Source: Pseudorhizobium flavum (lineage in GTDB: Bacteria; Pseudomonadota; Alphaproteobacteria; Rhizobiales; Rhizobiaceae). Taken from it: 64,000 nucleotides of DNA. The stretch is taken from the NCBI RefSeq assembly GCF_902502825.2, contig NZ_LR723670.1, forward strand, positions 2,728,001 through 2,792,000. The letters are read 5' to 3'. The notes beneath the pieces are model-generated. The model worked only from the letters and a program-made list of their open reading frames with translations, was not told the DNA's origin and did not search any database. The position numbers were made by a program, and so were the translations under genes. Below are positions 34,970 through 44,230 of the stretch, in pieces (the first letter of the stretch is position 1; the number at the start of each line of letters is the position of its first letter).

Positions 34970-35110
34970 TCATCTCCCATTCAAGTTGGCAAGCTTCACC
35001 TCTTCCAAACGGAGCAACTCTTCGAGACGAGCACGTTCAGTGGGGTCCTCGGTCTTCCCGAGAATCTCAACGAATCTGGCGATGTTCTTTAGGATGTTAA
35101 AGCGCTCCAT
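34970..35110 (-). CDS. 46-aa helical protein
   Basis: A short frame with GGAGGGG 8 bases before the ATG at 35110. The protein is a charged amphipathic helix (MERFNILKNIARFVEILG, later LEELLRLEEVKLANLNG). Unknown function. The strong ribosome site and protein-like composition support coding. Confidence 0.55.
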   Translation of the reverse strand: MERFNILKNIARFVEILGKTEDPTERARLEELLRLEEVKLANLNGR

Positions 35111-35235
35111 GAGAATATCCCCTCCAGCTTCTAGTCATCAGGCGAGGCTCCGGCGAAAACTCCTACACAGGCCTCGGAATCCCTGAACGCAAAGCTCTTG
35201 CGGACAGCGGCTCGAAAGGTCATGAGGAGTCGATT

Positions 35236-35496
35236 TTAGTGGAGCGTCTCGTTTTCGTGGCAATGGAATGATCTGATGCCGTCACGCGCGGCAGTCGCCA
35301 GAAACTCCGCCCACGCATCTTCGTCACTCGCGAAGGGCTCATCCCACCTGGTGATGTCACCCTCCTCAGAGGTAACCTCCAAGAGCCATCCCCCTTGCCT
35401 CCCTACGGCGCGGAAGATGTCCACCTGAACTGTAACGCCATCGTCTTCGATTTCGCCGGACAAGTCTGAATGCTCGACACTGGTCAACATTGTCAT
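35236..35496 (-). CDS. Hypothetical acidic small protein
   Basis: 86 aa from the ATG at 35496, preceded by GAAGGAG. It is acidic, with an alternating beta pattern (VQVDIFRAVGRQGGWLLEVT) and a C-terminal helix (DAWAEFLATAARDGI). Family not certain; it resembles short rhizobial proteins with a conserved W-x-E-P-F-x-S-D-E-D-A motif. It lies beside two response-regulator genes on the same strand. Confidence 0.6.
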   Translation of the reverse strand: MTMLTSVEHSDLSGEIEDDGVTVQVDIFRAVGRQGGWLLEVTSEEGDITRWDEPFASDEDAWAEFLATAARDGIRSFHCHENETLH

Positions 35497-35592
35497 TGGG
35501 TACGCTCCTTCAACGGGAATGCGCTGCTCATACTTCCACGACTGGGAGGTCACACGATGACCACGCCACACTGCGGCTTGCCATCCTGCGGC

Positions 35593-35958
35593 CTAGTCCA
35601 GGACGAGCTGGTTGATTGTCCTTGCGACAACTTTGGAATCGTAAGGCTTTGTAATGAAACGCTCCGTCTCCGGAAGAGCGATATCCGCGCCCCGCCAGTT
35701 TCCGGACGTCACGATTATTCTGATGGGTGGCCAACGGTCTCGGACAAACTCTGCGAGCTTCAGCCCATCCATCGCTCCAGGCATGTCGATGTCAGTGAAA
35801 ACGACGCTGATCTGGCGGTTATCGATCAAGCACAGGATCGCTTCATCCGCATTGGCAGCCTCGACAACATTGAACCCGGCATCGCGCAAGTCTTCTGCGA
35901 TGGTCCAACGGATCAGTGGTTCGTCCTCCACCACTAGCACGGTGGCGGCGACAGGCAC
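35593..35958 (-). CDS. Single-domain response regulator
   Basis: 121 aa: a receiver domain only. Acidic pocket E11-D12, phosphoacceptor D56 (VVFTDIDMP), T84/S85 and K104 (ITKPYD) are in place. With no output domain it would act by protein contact or as a phosphate sink. A histidine kinase at 38137 and a second receiver at 36162 are nearby. Confidence 0.88.
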   Translation of the reverse strand: MPVAATVLVVEDEPLIRWTIAEDLRDAGFNVVEAANADEAILCLIDNRQISVVFTDIDMPGAMDGLKLAEFVRDRWPPIRIIVTSGNWRGADIALPETERFITKPYDSKVVARTINQLVLD

Positions 35959-36161
35959 TGTGATCTCTTTCGACAGAGGGCGTCCAACGCGGCGCGGCGG
36001 ATCGTGCCTCGCACGGTACCATGAGATTGCAGCGCTGCCGAATCATTTCGATGAGGCTTTGGTAGAGCCGCCTAACCCAACGGCATGAAGTGCGCGTAGC
36101 GCAAAGGGCTCCAATCCAGTCTGCGGCCGCCTGAGCAAGGGAGATGCGATCTGACGATATT

Positions 36162-36527
36162 CTACTGTTGTCCAGCCAAGGCAACTTCCACGGCGTTCAA
36201 AAGTCGGGTCTCGTCATAAGGTTTGTCGAGGACGGCATCGAACATGTCAGGATGTGACCTCCCGATACTCGCCTGTGCGCCACTCACCAGGATGATGGGG
36301 ATGGACGATAGCTCCCCATCATCCCGCAAGGCCTGCGCCAGTTCCAGCCCGGTCATCAGGGGCATCATGAAATCGGTGATCACGAGGTCCGGGCGCTTTT
36401 CCCTGACAAGTTCGAGGGCCGCGACGCCATGCGGCGCAGCTTCCACTTGATGGCCAGCATCCTCCAGCATGATGCTCAAGACATCTGCTATCAAAAACTC
36501 ATCTTCAGCGATCACAATCAAGGCCAT
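36162..36527 (-). CDS. Single-domain response regulator
   Basis: 121 aa receiver domain: E8-D9, phosphoacceptor D52 (LVITDFMMP), S82 and K102 (LDKPYD). No output domain. It lies 33 bases downstream of the KaiC-like gene, so it may be in its operon. Together with the receiver at 35593 and the PAS kinase divergent from kaiC it forms a compact signalling cluster. Confidence 0.88.
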   Translation of the reverse strand: MALIVIAEDEFLIADVLSIMLEDAGHQVEAAPHGVAALELVREKRPDLVITDFMMPLMTGLELAQALRDDGELSSIPIILVSGAQASIGRSHPDMFDAVLDKPYDETRLLNAVEVALAGQQ

Positions 36528-36560
36528 GTCAGATGCTCTCGTTTGCTCGACATGACACGG

Positions 36561-38003
36561 TCACGTTGAAAGGGGTGTCGCCATTCCCGTAGCGGCATTG
36601 ACGACTGGTGGGAGCGGAACATCGATCCTTATGCCGGAGTTCCCGAAGCTGACCTCGTGGATGGCGGGGTCAAAGGAGCTGTCTCGGACTTTCAGGACTG
36701 ACAACGCTTTCGTGTATCGAGACTCGGCCTCGATGTGGCGCAGCATGATCAGGTTATCGATCAGGCTTGACAGTTCCGATCCTGGTGCCGTCAGCGTCGG
36801 GCCAAACAGATCGCGGAGTTCCCAGGTAGCTATTGTCGTGACCCCGAGTGCTCGCAGTTCATTGGTCAGAGCGGAGAAGAACTCCGTCATGCGCGGCTGA
36901 TGCACGGCCGAGCGTTGAAGTCCGCCCAGGCCGTCAATGAAAAGCCTTTTTACGTTGCGCCGTCCGACCGCCTGAAGAAGCTGGTGCCCCAGCTTGTCCA
37001 GAAGGTTCTCGGTCATTGGCTTCCAGACGATTTCCAGGTCACCAGCGTCGAGATGCTGCTCGATGTCCACTCCGAGCGCTCTTGCCTTCGCCCGCAGGCG
37101 AGCCGGGGTCTCATAAAACCCGAAATAGAGCGCCGGTTCATCCTTGCTGGCCTTTGCAAGGAAGCTGAGGCCGATGGCTGTCTTGCCTGCACCTGAGGGT
37201 CCAAACAGCAAAGTAACAGAACGCGCCGGGAGACCGCCGCCCAGTACTTCATCCAGTCCGTCTACTCCGGAGTGTATCGTCGCCAACGTAGGCTCATCCT
37301 CGACAGATGGAGTCTGCAGGGCTGCCTCAAGGCGAGGGTAAACAGTCAAGCCGGATGATGTGATCTCGAATTGGTGGAGCCCGCCGAGCGCCGGGCTGCC
37401 CCTGGATTTCTTCACTTGGAGCCGCCTTACAGCCCTCACTCCTGGCACTTCCTCGTGAAGTTCGATGACACCGTCAACCATGGTGTGTTCGGGACTATCG
37501 TCTGCGAAACGAGTACTCGCCAGGAAGAGGACGCTGCATCCGACGAAGGCGGCCTGACTTTGAATCTCGGCGACGAACGTCTTCACATCAAGAGGCGAAT
37601 CCGCCCTGTCTCTGGCGTTCAGAAGTCCATCGAAGACAAGCAGCGTGGCCCCTTGCCGGGCGATCTCCTTGCGCACCAGCTCCACTACGGCAGAGAGGCC
37701 ATTGTCACGAAGTGTCTGGAAGACGCTCACATAGGAGATGGTAATTCCTAGTTGGCTACGGTCGAAGAAATCAAGCGTCCCCAGCACCTGGAAAAGTCGG
37801 TCGTGGGTTTCCGCCAGAAGCGTGATGTACAAAACTTTCCGTCCCGCCCTGACATTAGCGAACGCGACCTGGTTGGCCATGATCGTCTTGCCCGCGCCAG
37901 GCTGTCCCTGAACGATATAAGAAGCGCCTTCAACCAAGCCGCCGCCTAATACCTCATCAAGCCCGCCTACGCCGCTGATGATCCTCGGAAGAGATTGTGT
38001 CAC
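36561..38003 (-). CDS. Double-domain KaiC-like ATPase
   Basis: 480 aa with two RecA-like KaiC domains, each opening with a GLDEVLGGGL segment: Walker A GQPGAGKT at 33-40 and GPSGAGKT at 268-275. KaiC is the ATPase/kinase core of the cyanobacterial clock; outside cyanobacteria such proteins act in stress adaptation and in signalling with histidine kinases and receivers. No kaiA or kaiB was seen. It is divergent from a PAS histidine kinase, with 133 bases between them. Confidence 0.88.
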   Translation of the reverse strand: MTQSLPRIISGVGGLDEVLGGGLVEGASYIVQGQPGAGKTIMANQVAFANVRAGRKVLYITLLAETHDRLFQVLGTLDFFDRSQLGITISYVSVFQTLRDNGLSAVVELVRKEIARQGATLLVFDGLLNARDRADSPLDVKTFVAEIQSQAAFVGCSVLFLASTRFADDSPEHTMVDGVIELHEEVPGVRAVRRLQVKKSRGSPALGGLHQFEITSSGLTVYPRLEAALQTPSVEDEPTLATIHSGVDGLDEVLGGGLPARSVTLLFGPSGAGKTAIGLSFLAKASKDEPALYFGFYETPARLRAKARALGVDIEQHLDAGDLEIVWKPMTENLLDKLGHQLLQAVGRRNVKRLFIDGLGGLQRSAVHQPRMTEFFSALTNELRALGVTTIATWELRDLFGPTLTAPGSELSSLIDNLIMLRHIEAESRYTKALSVLKVRDSSFDPAIHEVSFGNSGIRIDVPLPPVVNAATGMATPLST

Positions 38004-38136
38004 TTGGATTTCCCGCCTGTTCCCCGCACTACACTAGGGTGACGGGCCTGTTTTGCAACGGTACTTGTCTATCTTTCCCCCTGCGCCTGTTCTATGTACT
38101 GCTTATTCAATCAATCAGCGAAGAGGGCACAGACCA

Positions 38137-39252
38137 ATGACATCTTCGCCAGGCATCCGTGATGCGAACTCGGCTTCTCCTAACGAGGTCGGTGAGAGAA
38201 ACGTCGTTGGCGCAACCGCACTTGCTATCGCGCCTTGCGATCCCAAAGAGCTGCTGGCCTTGATCGTTGAGTCCTCACAAGACGCGATCATCAGCAAGAC
38301 CATCAACGGTATCATCACGAGCTGGAACCGTGGTGCCGAACAGCTATTCGGCTATCGGGCGGAAGAAGTCGTTGGGAAGCCGATCACGATCCTGATTCCT
38401 CAGGATCGATTGGATGAAGAGCCTGCTATTCTTGCAAAGCTCCGCGCTGGGCTGACGGTGGATCACTTCGATACGATACGTCGGCGGAAAGATGGCTCAC
38501 TTATCGACATTTCCCTGACCATTTCACCGATCAGGGACAGCGATGGCACCATAGTCGGCGCTTCGAAGATCGCTCGGGACGTCTCCTCCAGGAAGCGCGA
38601 AGAGGAGCGGCAACGCCTGCTTCTGGGGGAAATGCACCACCGGGTGAAGAACCTCTTCGCTCTCACCAGCGGGCTGATCACGATGGCCTCGAAGTCCGCC
38701 GCGTCGCCCGCAGAACTGGCGGACTCTATGCGGCAGCGGCTGTCCGCGCTGGCTGCTGCGCACGACCTGACCCTGCCAAGCCTTGATGACCCACAAGGAC
38801 GAGATGAAAGTGCCACTCTGCATCAACTGCTGGAAAAAGTGGTTGCTCCGTACCAAGAGGAATCTTGGCAGCGCATTTCTCTTGCGGGCCCTGACTTCCC
38901 AGTGGCACAGGCTCATACGACGAAGGTCGCTCTCCTCTTCCACGAACTAGCCACCAACGCTGCAAAATACGGTGCGCTGTCCGTTCACGAAGGCAGGGTT
39001 ACCATCACGACGAAGGCCGTCGACGATCAAGTAAACATTGCCTGGGAGGAGACCGGAGGGCCTGCGATTGCGAAGCAGAACACTTCTACTGGCTTCGGCA
39101 CAAGGTTGATCGACTCGATTGTCAGAGGCTTCCCCGCAACCGTGAGTCGGGAATGGGGAGCATACGGGCTATGCGTAACATTCGAGATCGCGGTCCGAAC
39201 CCTTCAGCCAGAGAAGGCAGTAACAGAACTTGAAGGCGACTCAGCGTCCTAA
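38137..39252 (+). CDS. PAS-domain sensor histidine kinase (HisKA_2/HWE type)
   Basis: 371 aa from the ATG at 38137. A PAS domain (about residues 37-150; SSQDAIISKTINGIITSWN) is followed by the phosphoacceptor segment EMHHRVKN with H168 (165-172) and a GHKL ATPase domain (HELATNAAKYGAL, later TGFGTRLID). There is no membrane segment, so it senses a cytosolic cue. This kinase class often drives the general stress response in alphaproteobacteria. Its likely partners are the receivers at 35593 and 36162. Confidence 0.88.
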   Translation: MTSSPGIRDANSASPNEVGERNVVGATALAIAPCDPKELLALIVESSQDAIISKTINGIITSWNRGAEQLFGYRAEEVVGKPITILIPQDRLDEEPAILAKLRAGLTVDHFDTIRRRKDGSLIDISLTISPIRDSDGTIVGASKIARDVSSRKREEERQRLLLGEMHHRVKNLFALTSGLITMASKSAASPAELADSMRQRLSALAAAHDLTLPSLDDPQGRDESATLHQLLEKVVAPYQEESWQRISLAGPDFPVAQAHTTKVALLFHELATNAAKYGALSVHEGRVTITTKAVDDQVNIAWEETGGPAIAKQNTSTGFGTRLIDSIVRGFPATVSREWGAYGLCVTFEIAVRTLQPEKAVTELEGDSAS

Positions 39253-39353
39253 CGGGAATGCGAGATTGTGCACCCTCCTCATTTGAAGCGTACGTTAGCG
39301 GACAGAAACTTCTCTGGAAGCCAGAGGTTCGGACCTACAGCAGGAAGAACCCA

Positions 39354-39590
39354 ATGCCGAGATTCTACTTTCACATCCGTAGGGGTGATGAGGTAACACA
39401 GGACCCTGAAGGCAGTGAACTGGCTTCGGCCGCACAAGCACGGCAGGAGGCTATCCTTTCGGCACGCGAGATTTTATCGCAACGAGTTCTCAATGGGGAA
39501 CCGATAGACGGTGACGCGTTCGAGATCACACGCGCAGACGGCACCATAGTTTCTACGCTCTCATTCAGGTCCGTGCTAGATTTGAGATGA
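39354..39590 (+). CDS. DUF6894-like small protein
   Basis: 78 aa from the ATG at 39354 with CAGGAAG upstream. The pattern MPRFYFHIRRGDEVTQDPEG followed by a helix with ARQEAILSAREIL and a final FEITRADG is the short DUF6894 domain common in rhizobia. Unknown function. It is 100 bases downstream of the histidine kinase. Confidence 0.75.
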   Translation: MPRFYFHIRRGDEVTQDPEGSELASAAQARQEAILSAREILSQRVLNGEPIDGDAFEITRADGTIVSTLSFRSVLDLR

Positions 39591-39660
39591 AGCGCTCGTC
39601 TTCGGCATCGACCTTTCCAAGCCACGTTTGGTTTTTTCGCTCGGCTTGCTAAGATGACGC

Positions 39661-40368
39661 ATGGCTCACACAAACAACCTTCTGCTCAATGCTCTCCCGG
39701 CTGATGCCGCGACGGTGCTTTTGCCCGATCTTCAGAGGGTGGAGCTGAAGCGAGGGGACGTTCTATTCGAACCGCATTCTCCCATTGCATACGTGTACTT
39801 CTTTGAGGGTGGACTCTCCTCCGAAGTAGCCGCCACTTCTGGGAAGCGTCTGGAAGTCGGATGCATTGGTCACGAAGGCTTTTCGGGTGCGCCGGTGGCA
39901 CTGGGAGTGGACAGAACTCCTCATCAGGCCTTCATGCAAGTTGGCGGACCTGCTCTCCGCATCGAAACGTCTAAGTTCTGGTCCGCGATCAATACCAATG
40001 CGATATTGAGACGCGTGGTCCTCCTCTATGTGCACGTGTTTATGGTGCAGATCGCCGCCACAGCTCTTGCTGATGCAAAGTGCTCGGTTGAGCAGCGCCT
40101 TGCCCGATGGCTCTTAATGGCTCACGACCGACTGGGTGATGAGCTGCCACTGACCCACGAATTCTTTGCACTAATGCTCGGCGTTCGCCGCCCCAGCGTG
40201 ACAGACGCTCTGCATATCCTTGAGGAAAAGCAGTGCATCAAGGCGGAGCGGAGCCTCGTCACCATTCGCAACCGCGCCAAGTTGGAGGGGCTTGCTGGGG
40301 ACGCATACGGTGCTCCAGAAGCCGAGTATCGCCGGTTGATGCTGAGCGATAGCTCTTTCGCGGGATAA
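39661..40368 (+). CDS. Crp/Fnr-family transcription regulator
   Basis: 235 aa: an N-terminal cyclic-nucleotide-binding-like beta barrel (about 20-130) and a C-terminal winged helix (VRRPSVTDALHILEEKQC near 178-195). No FNR-type cysteine cluster is visible, so it is not an oxygen sensor of that kind. It belongs to the subgroup common in alphaproteobacterial genomes next to sensor kinases. Last of three rightward genes in the signalling cluster. Confidence 0.87.
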   Translation: MAHTNNLLLNALPADAATVLLPDLQRVELKRGDVLFEPHSPIAYVYFFEGGLSSEVAATSGKRLEVGCIGHEGFSGAPVALGVDRTPHQAFMQVGGPALRIETSKFWSAINTNAILRRVVLLYVHVFMVQIAATALADAKCSVEQRLARWLLMAHDRLGDELPLTHEFFALMLGVRRPSVTDALHILEEKQCIKAERSLVTIRNRAKLEGLAGDAYGAPEAEYRRLMLSDSSFAG

Positions 40369-40553
40369 GACGGCACGTCTGCTTTTGGCGCGAAGCGGAA
40401 AACGCTCCCAGGCCACTCGCGGGCTTCATAGCACCAGAAGCGGCATCATTGAGAACCGTCAGTTATGCTTGAACTGAGCGACCCGCGTGCCCCCGAGAAA
40501 TTAAAAGAGTTCAATGGGTTTCGAGCCTAACCGCGTAACTGCATTCGAAATGC

Positions 40554-40997
40554 CTAAGCGCTCTTCCGCTTTTTGTTGGCCTTCGCTCGGCGCTGTCCGA
40601 GACCCATCGTTTTTGCCAGGGACGATCTCGCCTCGGAGTATTCTGGCGCGACCATCGGATAATCGGCGGGCAAGGACCACTTCGCGCGATACTCATCAGG
40701 CGTCTTGTCGTGATGGGTATTTAAGTGTCTCCGGAGCGACTTGAAGCCTTTCCCGCACTCCAGGCATGTGATCGCGTCTGGTTTGATTGACTTCTTGATT
40801 GGAACAGCGGGTTCTGGTGCTGCTGTCTTGACCTCTTCTGCTGTTATACCGAGTCCGGTGAGTGAGCTGTGAACTGCCTGGATGAGCTTGGGCAGATCAG
40901 CAGCAGGCACAACATTCTTTGAGACATAGCTGGATACGATATCGGTCGTGAGACCAAGCAAATCAACGGTGTCGGTGTTGGTGTCTGAGTTGGACAA
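40554..40997 (-). CDS. MucR/Ros-family zinc-finger regulator
   Basis: 147 aa read from a TTG at 40997, which has AAGGAA 6 bases upstream and gives the family length; no ATG fits. The Ros/MucR zinc finger is ITCLECGKGFKSLRRHLNTHH (about 80-100), read as two Cys and two His ligands, and is followed by the typical PDEYRAKWSLPADYPMVAP. MucR proteins silence AT-rich and horizontally acquired genes in rhizobia and Brucella, so an island-borne copy could act on the island itself. The tail is lysine-rich. Confidence 0.9.
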   Translation of the reverse strand: MSNSDTNTDTVDLLGLTTDIVSSYVSKNVVPAADLPKLIQAVHSSLTGLGITAEEVKTAAPEPAVPIKKSIKPDAITCLECGKGFKSLRRHLNTHHDKTPDEYRAKWSLPADYPMVAPEYSEARSSLAKTMGLGQRRAKANKKRKSA

Positions 40998-41186
40998 TTC
41001 GCGTTCCTTATATCCGCAATCTTTTGAATCTAAGGGATGTAATTGGCCGTAATCCGGCAGAAAGCAACGTGCGAAAATTCGTAATGCTTGCCTGGCGGTT
41101 AATCCGTCTTCCAGGAAGCCGCTGCTAGTCAGCATACGGCCCTAAGCAGACTTGACCATCGCCTTTACTTGATACGTCCGTTTCGC

Positions 41187-42398
41187 TCATCGCCCAATCT
41201 CAGGCTCCGGCGTCCGCACACCGAGTGCGACCAGCGATGCACCGATGCTGTAGACAAAGCAGCCCAGTGCTTGAAGACTGAGCGAGACACCTGCGTCGAT
41301 GAGCAGCCCCATTACAATCGGCGATGCCCCGCTTGCCAAAACCGCGCCCGCCTCGACTGCAGAGCGTACCCGAGCAAGTTCTTTCGTTCCGAAGAGATCG
41401 ACCCATAAAGCCGTGGCGAGGGTGGAGCCGAATGCAGCGCTGATCGCCATCAGAAGCATGTGTATTGGAGCGATAAGAGGATGGCTCGCTATCGCAAGAA
41501 GCAGCATCGCGGCCGCCTGTGGTAGAAGGAACAGCGGGAGCAGTCGCTTGGGACCCAACCTGTCGATGACTGGACCGATAAGGACAAGTGCGGCCGCTTG
41601 TACGATGGCAAAGGCCCCGAGGCTTCCGGCAACGGTTGCTATGTCCCAGCCCTTTTGTTCGGCCAAACGAGCTTGGTGAAAGAAGAACCCCGTCACCACG
41701 AAGGGCGTCGCCAGAACGGCAGGGAGCGTCAGCAAAAGGCGGGCATCACGCCACAGCGGCAAGGACGGAGCCGTCTCCGTTTCGTCTTCTGTTTTCCTGC
41801 TGCGCAACGGCTTGTCGCCTGCAACAGGAAGAAAGCGGAGCGCCACCGTCACGCCGAGAAGAACAGCAAGAGAGTTCAAGAGCCACCCGGTCCGCCAGCC
41901 CCAGGTGTCCATGATCGAGATCGTGGCGAACGGTAGAATGCCCTGCGACAGAGAGAGTCCGAGCGCGATCAGGCCCAAGGCCTTTCCGGCGTCCTGCGGA
42001 AAAGCACGGGCGGTTGCCGTGAGTGCCGTATGCGTCATTAAGCCCTGGCCACCAAGGCGCAGGAAGTAGAAGGCAACAGCGAGCGCAAAGTAGTTGGGGC
42101 TGACGGCGACGAGGATGCAGGCGAAAGCAAGGAGGAAGGCTACCGACCAGGTGAACCTGCGTACGGTAGTGTAGTCGATCAGACGCCCCGCCCAGGTCAG
42201 CGTCATGGCGCTGGCGAAGGTGCCGACGGCATAGGCGGTACCTAGACCTCCGTCGCTAAGGCTGAAGGCCTCGCGGAAATACGCACCCGACATGGCGACG
42301 AAGAAGGTCTGGCCGAAGCTCGACAGCGCCATCAGCATCGCGCCGAAGAGCAGCAGCGGCCAGTTGCGCCGCGAGAAATCGATGTAGCTCTTGATCAT
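41187..42398 (-). CDS. MFS transporter
   Basis: 403 aa with about twelve hydrophobic segments in two halves, and the MFS loop motif between segments 2 and 3 (WAGRLIDYTTVRR). The substrate is unknown. It ends a leftward run of genes (SulP, universal stress protein, DksA/TraR, NYN, MFS) spaced by 13-24 bases, so it is probably cotranscribed with them. Confidence 0.85.
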   Translation of the reverse strand: MIKSYIDFSRRNWPLLLFGAMLMALSSFGQTFFVAMSGAYFREAFSLSDGGLGTAYAVGTFASAMTLTWAGRLIDYTTVRRFTWSVAFLLAFACILVAVSPNYFALAVAFYFLRLGGQGLMTHTALTATARAFPQDAGKALGLIALGLSLSQGILPFATISIMDTWGWRTGWLLNSLAVLLGVTVALRFLPVAGDKPLRSRKTEDETETAPSLPLWRDARLLLTLPAVLATPFVVTGFFFHQARLAEQKGWDIATVAGSLGAFAIVQAAALVLIGPVIDRLGPKRLLPLFLLPQAAAMLLLAIASHPLIAPIHMLLMAISAAFGSTLATALWVDLFGTKELARVRSAVEAGAVLASGASPIVMGLLIDAGVSLSLQALGCFVYSIGASLVALGVRTPEPEIGR

Positions 42399-42422
42399 GT
42401 GTCGATGGGTGAAGGAGGAGGG

Positions 42423-42974
42423 TCAATCTTCATCTAGCGCCGCATCGTCGTGCCGACCAGAGGGAGAGACGGCAATGGCATCGAGCAGGTCTGCCACTTC
42501 CACGAAGCTGTCAACGACGTCCAGGAGGATTTGCGGAGGCGCAATGGTCACCGGCGCGTCAAGCGTGGACAACAGCGTCACGTGAACACCTCGCTCTGTG
42601 AGCGCGAGGCATAGAGGCACCAGCTTCCCGTCTCCCGCGATCAGCATGACGCTGTCCCCTGGGTGAGCGAACTGAAGCGCATCGACAGCCATATCCAACA
42701 GGTTGGTTCCATAGCGCTCGCGCGGTTCTCCCTCGCCATGCCGTCTGCTCTTGACGATGAAGCCGTTGTGACGGAGCCATCCGAACAGGCCTTTGAGCCG
42801 TTCCTCTTCCTTGGCGTCGCGCCGATCCCGATAGTAGACCGCCTTGTCAATCGACTTGCCGTCGGCCGCCAGGAAGGCGAGCTTGCGAAGGTCAAGGGGA
42901 GCTTCGAACACGGACCGCAGCCTGTCGTAGTGGCTGCCGTCGACGAACACGAGAACCTGGTGCTTCTTCAACAT
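42423..42974 (-). CDS. NYN-domain protein (putative ribonuclease)
   Basis: 183 aa. The PIN-like NYN fold shows D12 in VFVDGSHYDR, a central DMAVDALQFA acidic helix and GDGKLVPLC, giving the expected acidic metal-binding cluster. NYN proteins act as RNases in RNA processing or stress. It lies between the MFS and DksA/TraR genes in a tightly spaced leftward cluster. Confidence 0.82.
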   Translation of the reverse strand: MLKKHQVLVFVDGSHYDRLRSVFEAPLDLRKLAFLAADGKSIDKAVYYRDRRDAKEEERLKGLFGWLRHNGFIVKSRRHGEGEPRERYGTNLLDMAVDALQFAHPGDSVMLIAGDGKLVPLCLALTERGVHVTLLSTLDAPVTIAPPQILLDVVDSFVEVADLLDAIAVSPSGRHDDAALDED

Positions 42975-42995
42975 GCTCCTCCTTCCGGTGCCGGA

Positions 42996-43343
42996 CTAGG
43001 GTGCGCACCGCACGCATTGCTCGAATACTGGATCGATCTCCAGGCGGCGGACCGCGATAGGCTCGCCGCACGCCGTGCAGTAGCCGTACTCGCCATCCCG
43101 GATGCGTGACAGCGCGATCTCTATGGCCACCTTGCGGTGCTGCCTTCGGCGATTGATGTCCTTGGCCATCTCCTGCTGCTGCATCGCATCCATGCGGGAC
43201 AATCGACCCACGCTCTGCTGATCGAGTTCGACGGGAGCACGATACTCCCGACTTTCCTCGATCAGCGCTACAGTCTCGGCCAGTTCCGCCAGGAGCCTCT
43301 CCTTGAACTCCTCCACGAGGCCGGGGTCTTCGATGGTTCGCAT
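42996..43343 (-). CDS. DksA/TraR-family zinc-finger protein
   Basis: 115 aa. An N-terminal coiled-coil part precedes a C4 zinc finger: C89-x2-C92 (YCTACGEPI) and C110-x2-C113 (QCVRC). DksA/TraR proteins enter the RNA polymerase secondary channel and modulate stress transcription. The length is closer to short TraR/YbiI-type members than to full DksA. It is 19 bases downstream of the universal stress protein gene. Confidence 0.87.
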   Translation of the reverse strand: MRTIEDPGLVEEFKERLLAELAETVALIEESREYRAPVELDQQSVGRLSRMDAMQQQEMAKDINRRRQHRKVAIEIALSRIRDGEYGYCTACGEPIAVRRLEIDPVFEQCVRCAP

Positions 43344-43362
43344 CGCGCCCTCCCTTTTACGC

Positions 43363-44217
43363 TTACCTGAAGATGGCGACGGGCACCTTGCAGGAGCGGA
43401 TCATCTCGGTCGTCGTAGAACCAAGGAAGAGGCTGCGCAGCCTTGAATGGCTGTAGGCCCCCATGACCAAGAGATCGAACTTGTCGCGCTCGATCATCTC
43501 CGAGATCACCTTGTTCGGCTCGCCCTGGACGACCTCCGTCTCAACCGGAAAACCTGCAGCCTTGAGAATGATGGAGGCGTCCTCGATCTTCCTCCGGTTC
43601 TCCGCCGTGTCGGTTGCCGCCATCACCAGCTTGCAGGGCAGACCCTGCAGGATCGGGTTGCGGGCCACCTGGTCGATGGCCTTGAGCGCGGTCGATCCAC
43701 CGTCATAGGCGATAAGAACCTTCTGGATCGGCTTGAACGCACGCGAAGCAATGACGATCACCTTCCGGGTCGAACGGACCACGCGTTCCAGGTTTGAGCC
43801 CAGATGACCCTTGGCGAAGTCTGCCCCCTCGCCACGCTTGCCGATGACGATGAGATCGGCTTCCTTCTCGAAGTCCACGACCGTCTCGACCAGGTCGCCA
43901 TTGCGTAGCTTCGTGTCGACCTGTGCGACACCTGCTGCAAGAATCTGTTCCTTGGCCCCATCCAGCAGGAGGCGGCCGCGCTTGTGGGCGATCTTCGCCT
44001 TCTGCGCATCAAGTTCCGCCAGTTCTTCCAGCAGCGCTGTGCGAGCACCAAGCCCGATGTTGCCGCTGAGGTTCACCGGTTCTGTCGAGACGTCGCGGCG
44101 ACCGATCACATGCAGCAGGTCGACGGAGACGTCCGTGCGGCTGCCTATCCAGGCGACGTGGTCGCAGACGCTCTGCGCGTATTGTGAGCCATCGATGAGT
44201 GCTAGTACCTTTGTCAT
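43363..44217 (-). CDS. Universal stress protein, tandem UspA domains
   Basis: 284 aa with two UspA folds (about 1-150 and 155-284). ATP-binding-type motifs are visible at the first domain end (VIGKRGEGADFAKGHLGS) and at the second (VMGAYSHSRLRSLFLGSTT). Tandem UspA proteins assist survival under stress. It is 13 bases downstream of the SulP transporter gene, and this pairing points to a shared function. Confidence 0.9.
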   Translation of the reverse strand: MTKVLALIDGSQYAQSVCDHVAWIGSRTDVSVDLLHVIGRRDVSTEPVNLSGNIGLGARTALLEELAELDAQKAKIAHKRGRLLLDGAKEQILAAGVAQVDTKLRNGDLVETVVDFEKEADLIVIGKRGEGADFAKGHLGSNLERVVRSTRKVIVIASRAFKPIQKVLIAYDGGSTALKAIDQVARNPILQGLPCKLVMAATDTAENRRKIEDASIILKAAGFPVETEVVQGEPNKVISEMIERDKFDLLVMGAYSHSRLRSLFLGSTTTEMIRSCKVPVAIFR

Positions 44218-44230
44218 TATCGTTCCTCCC

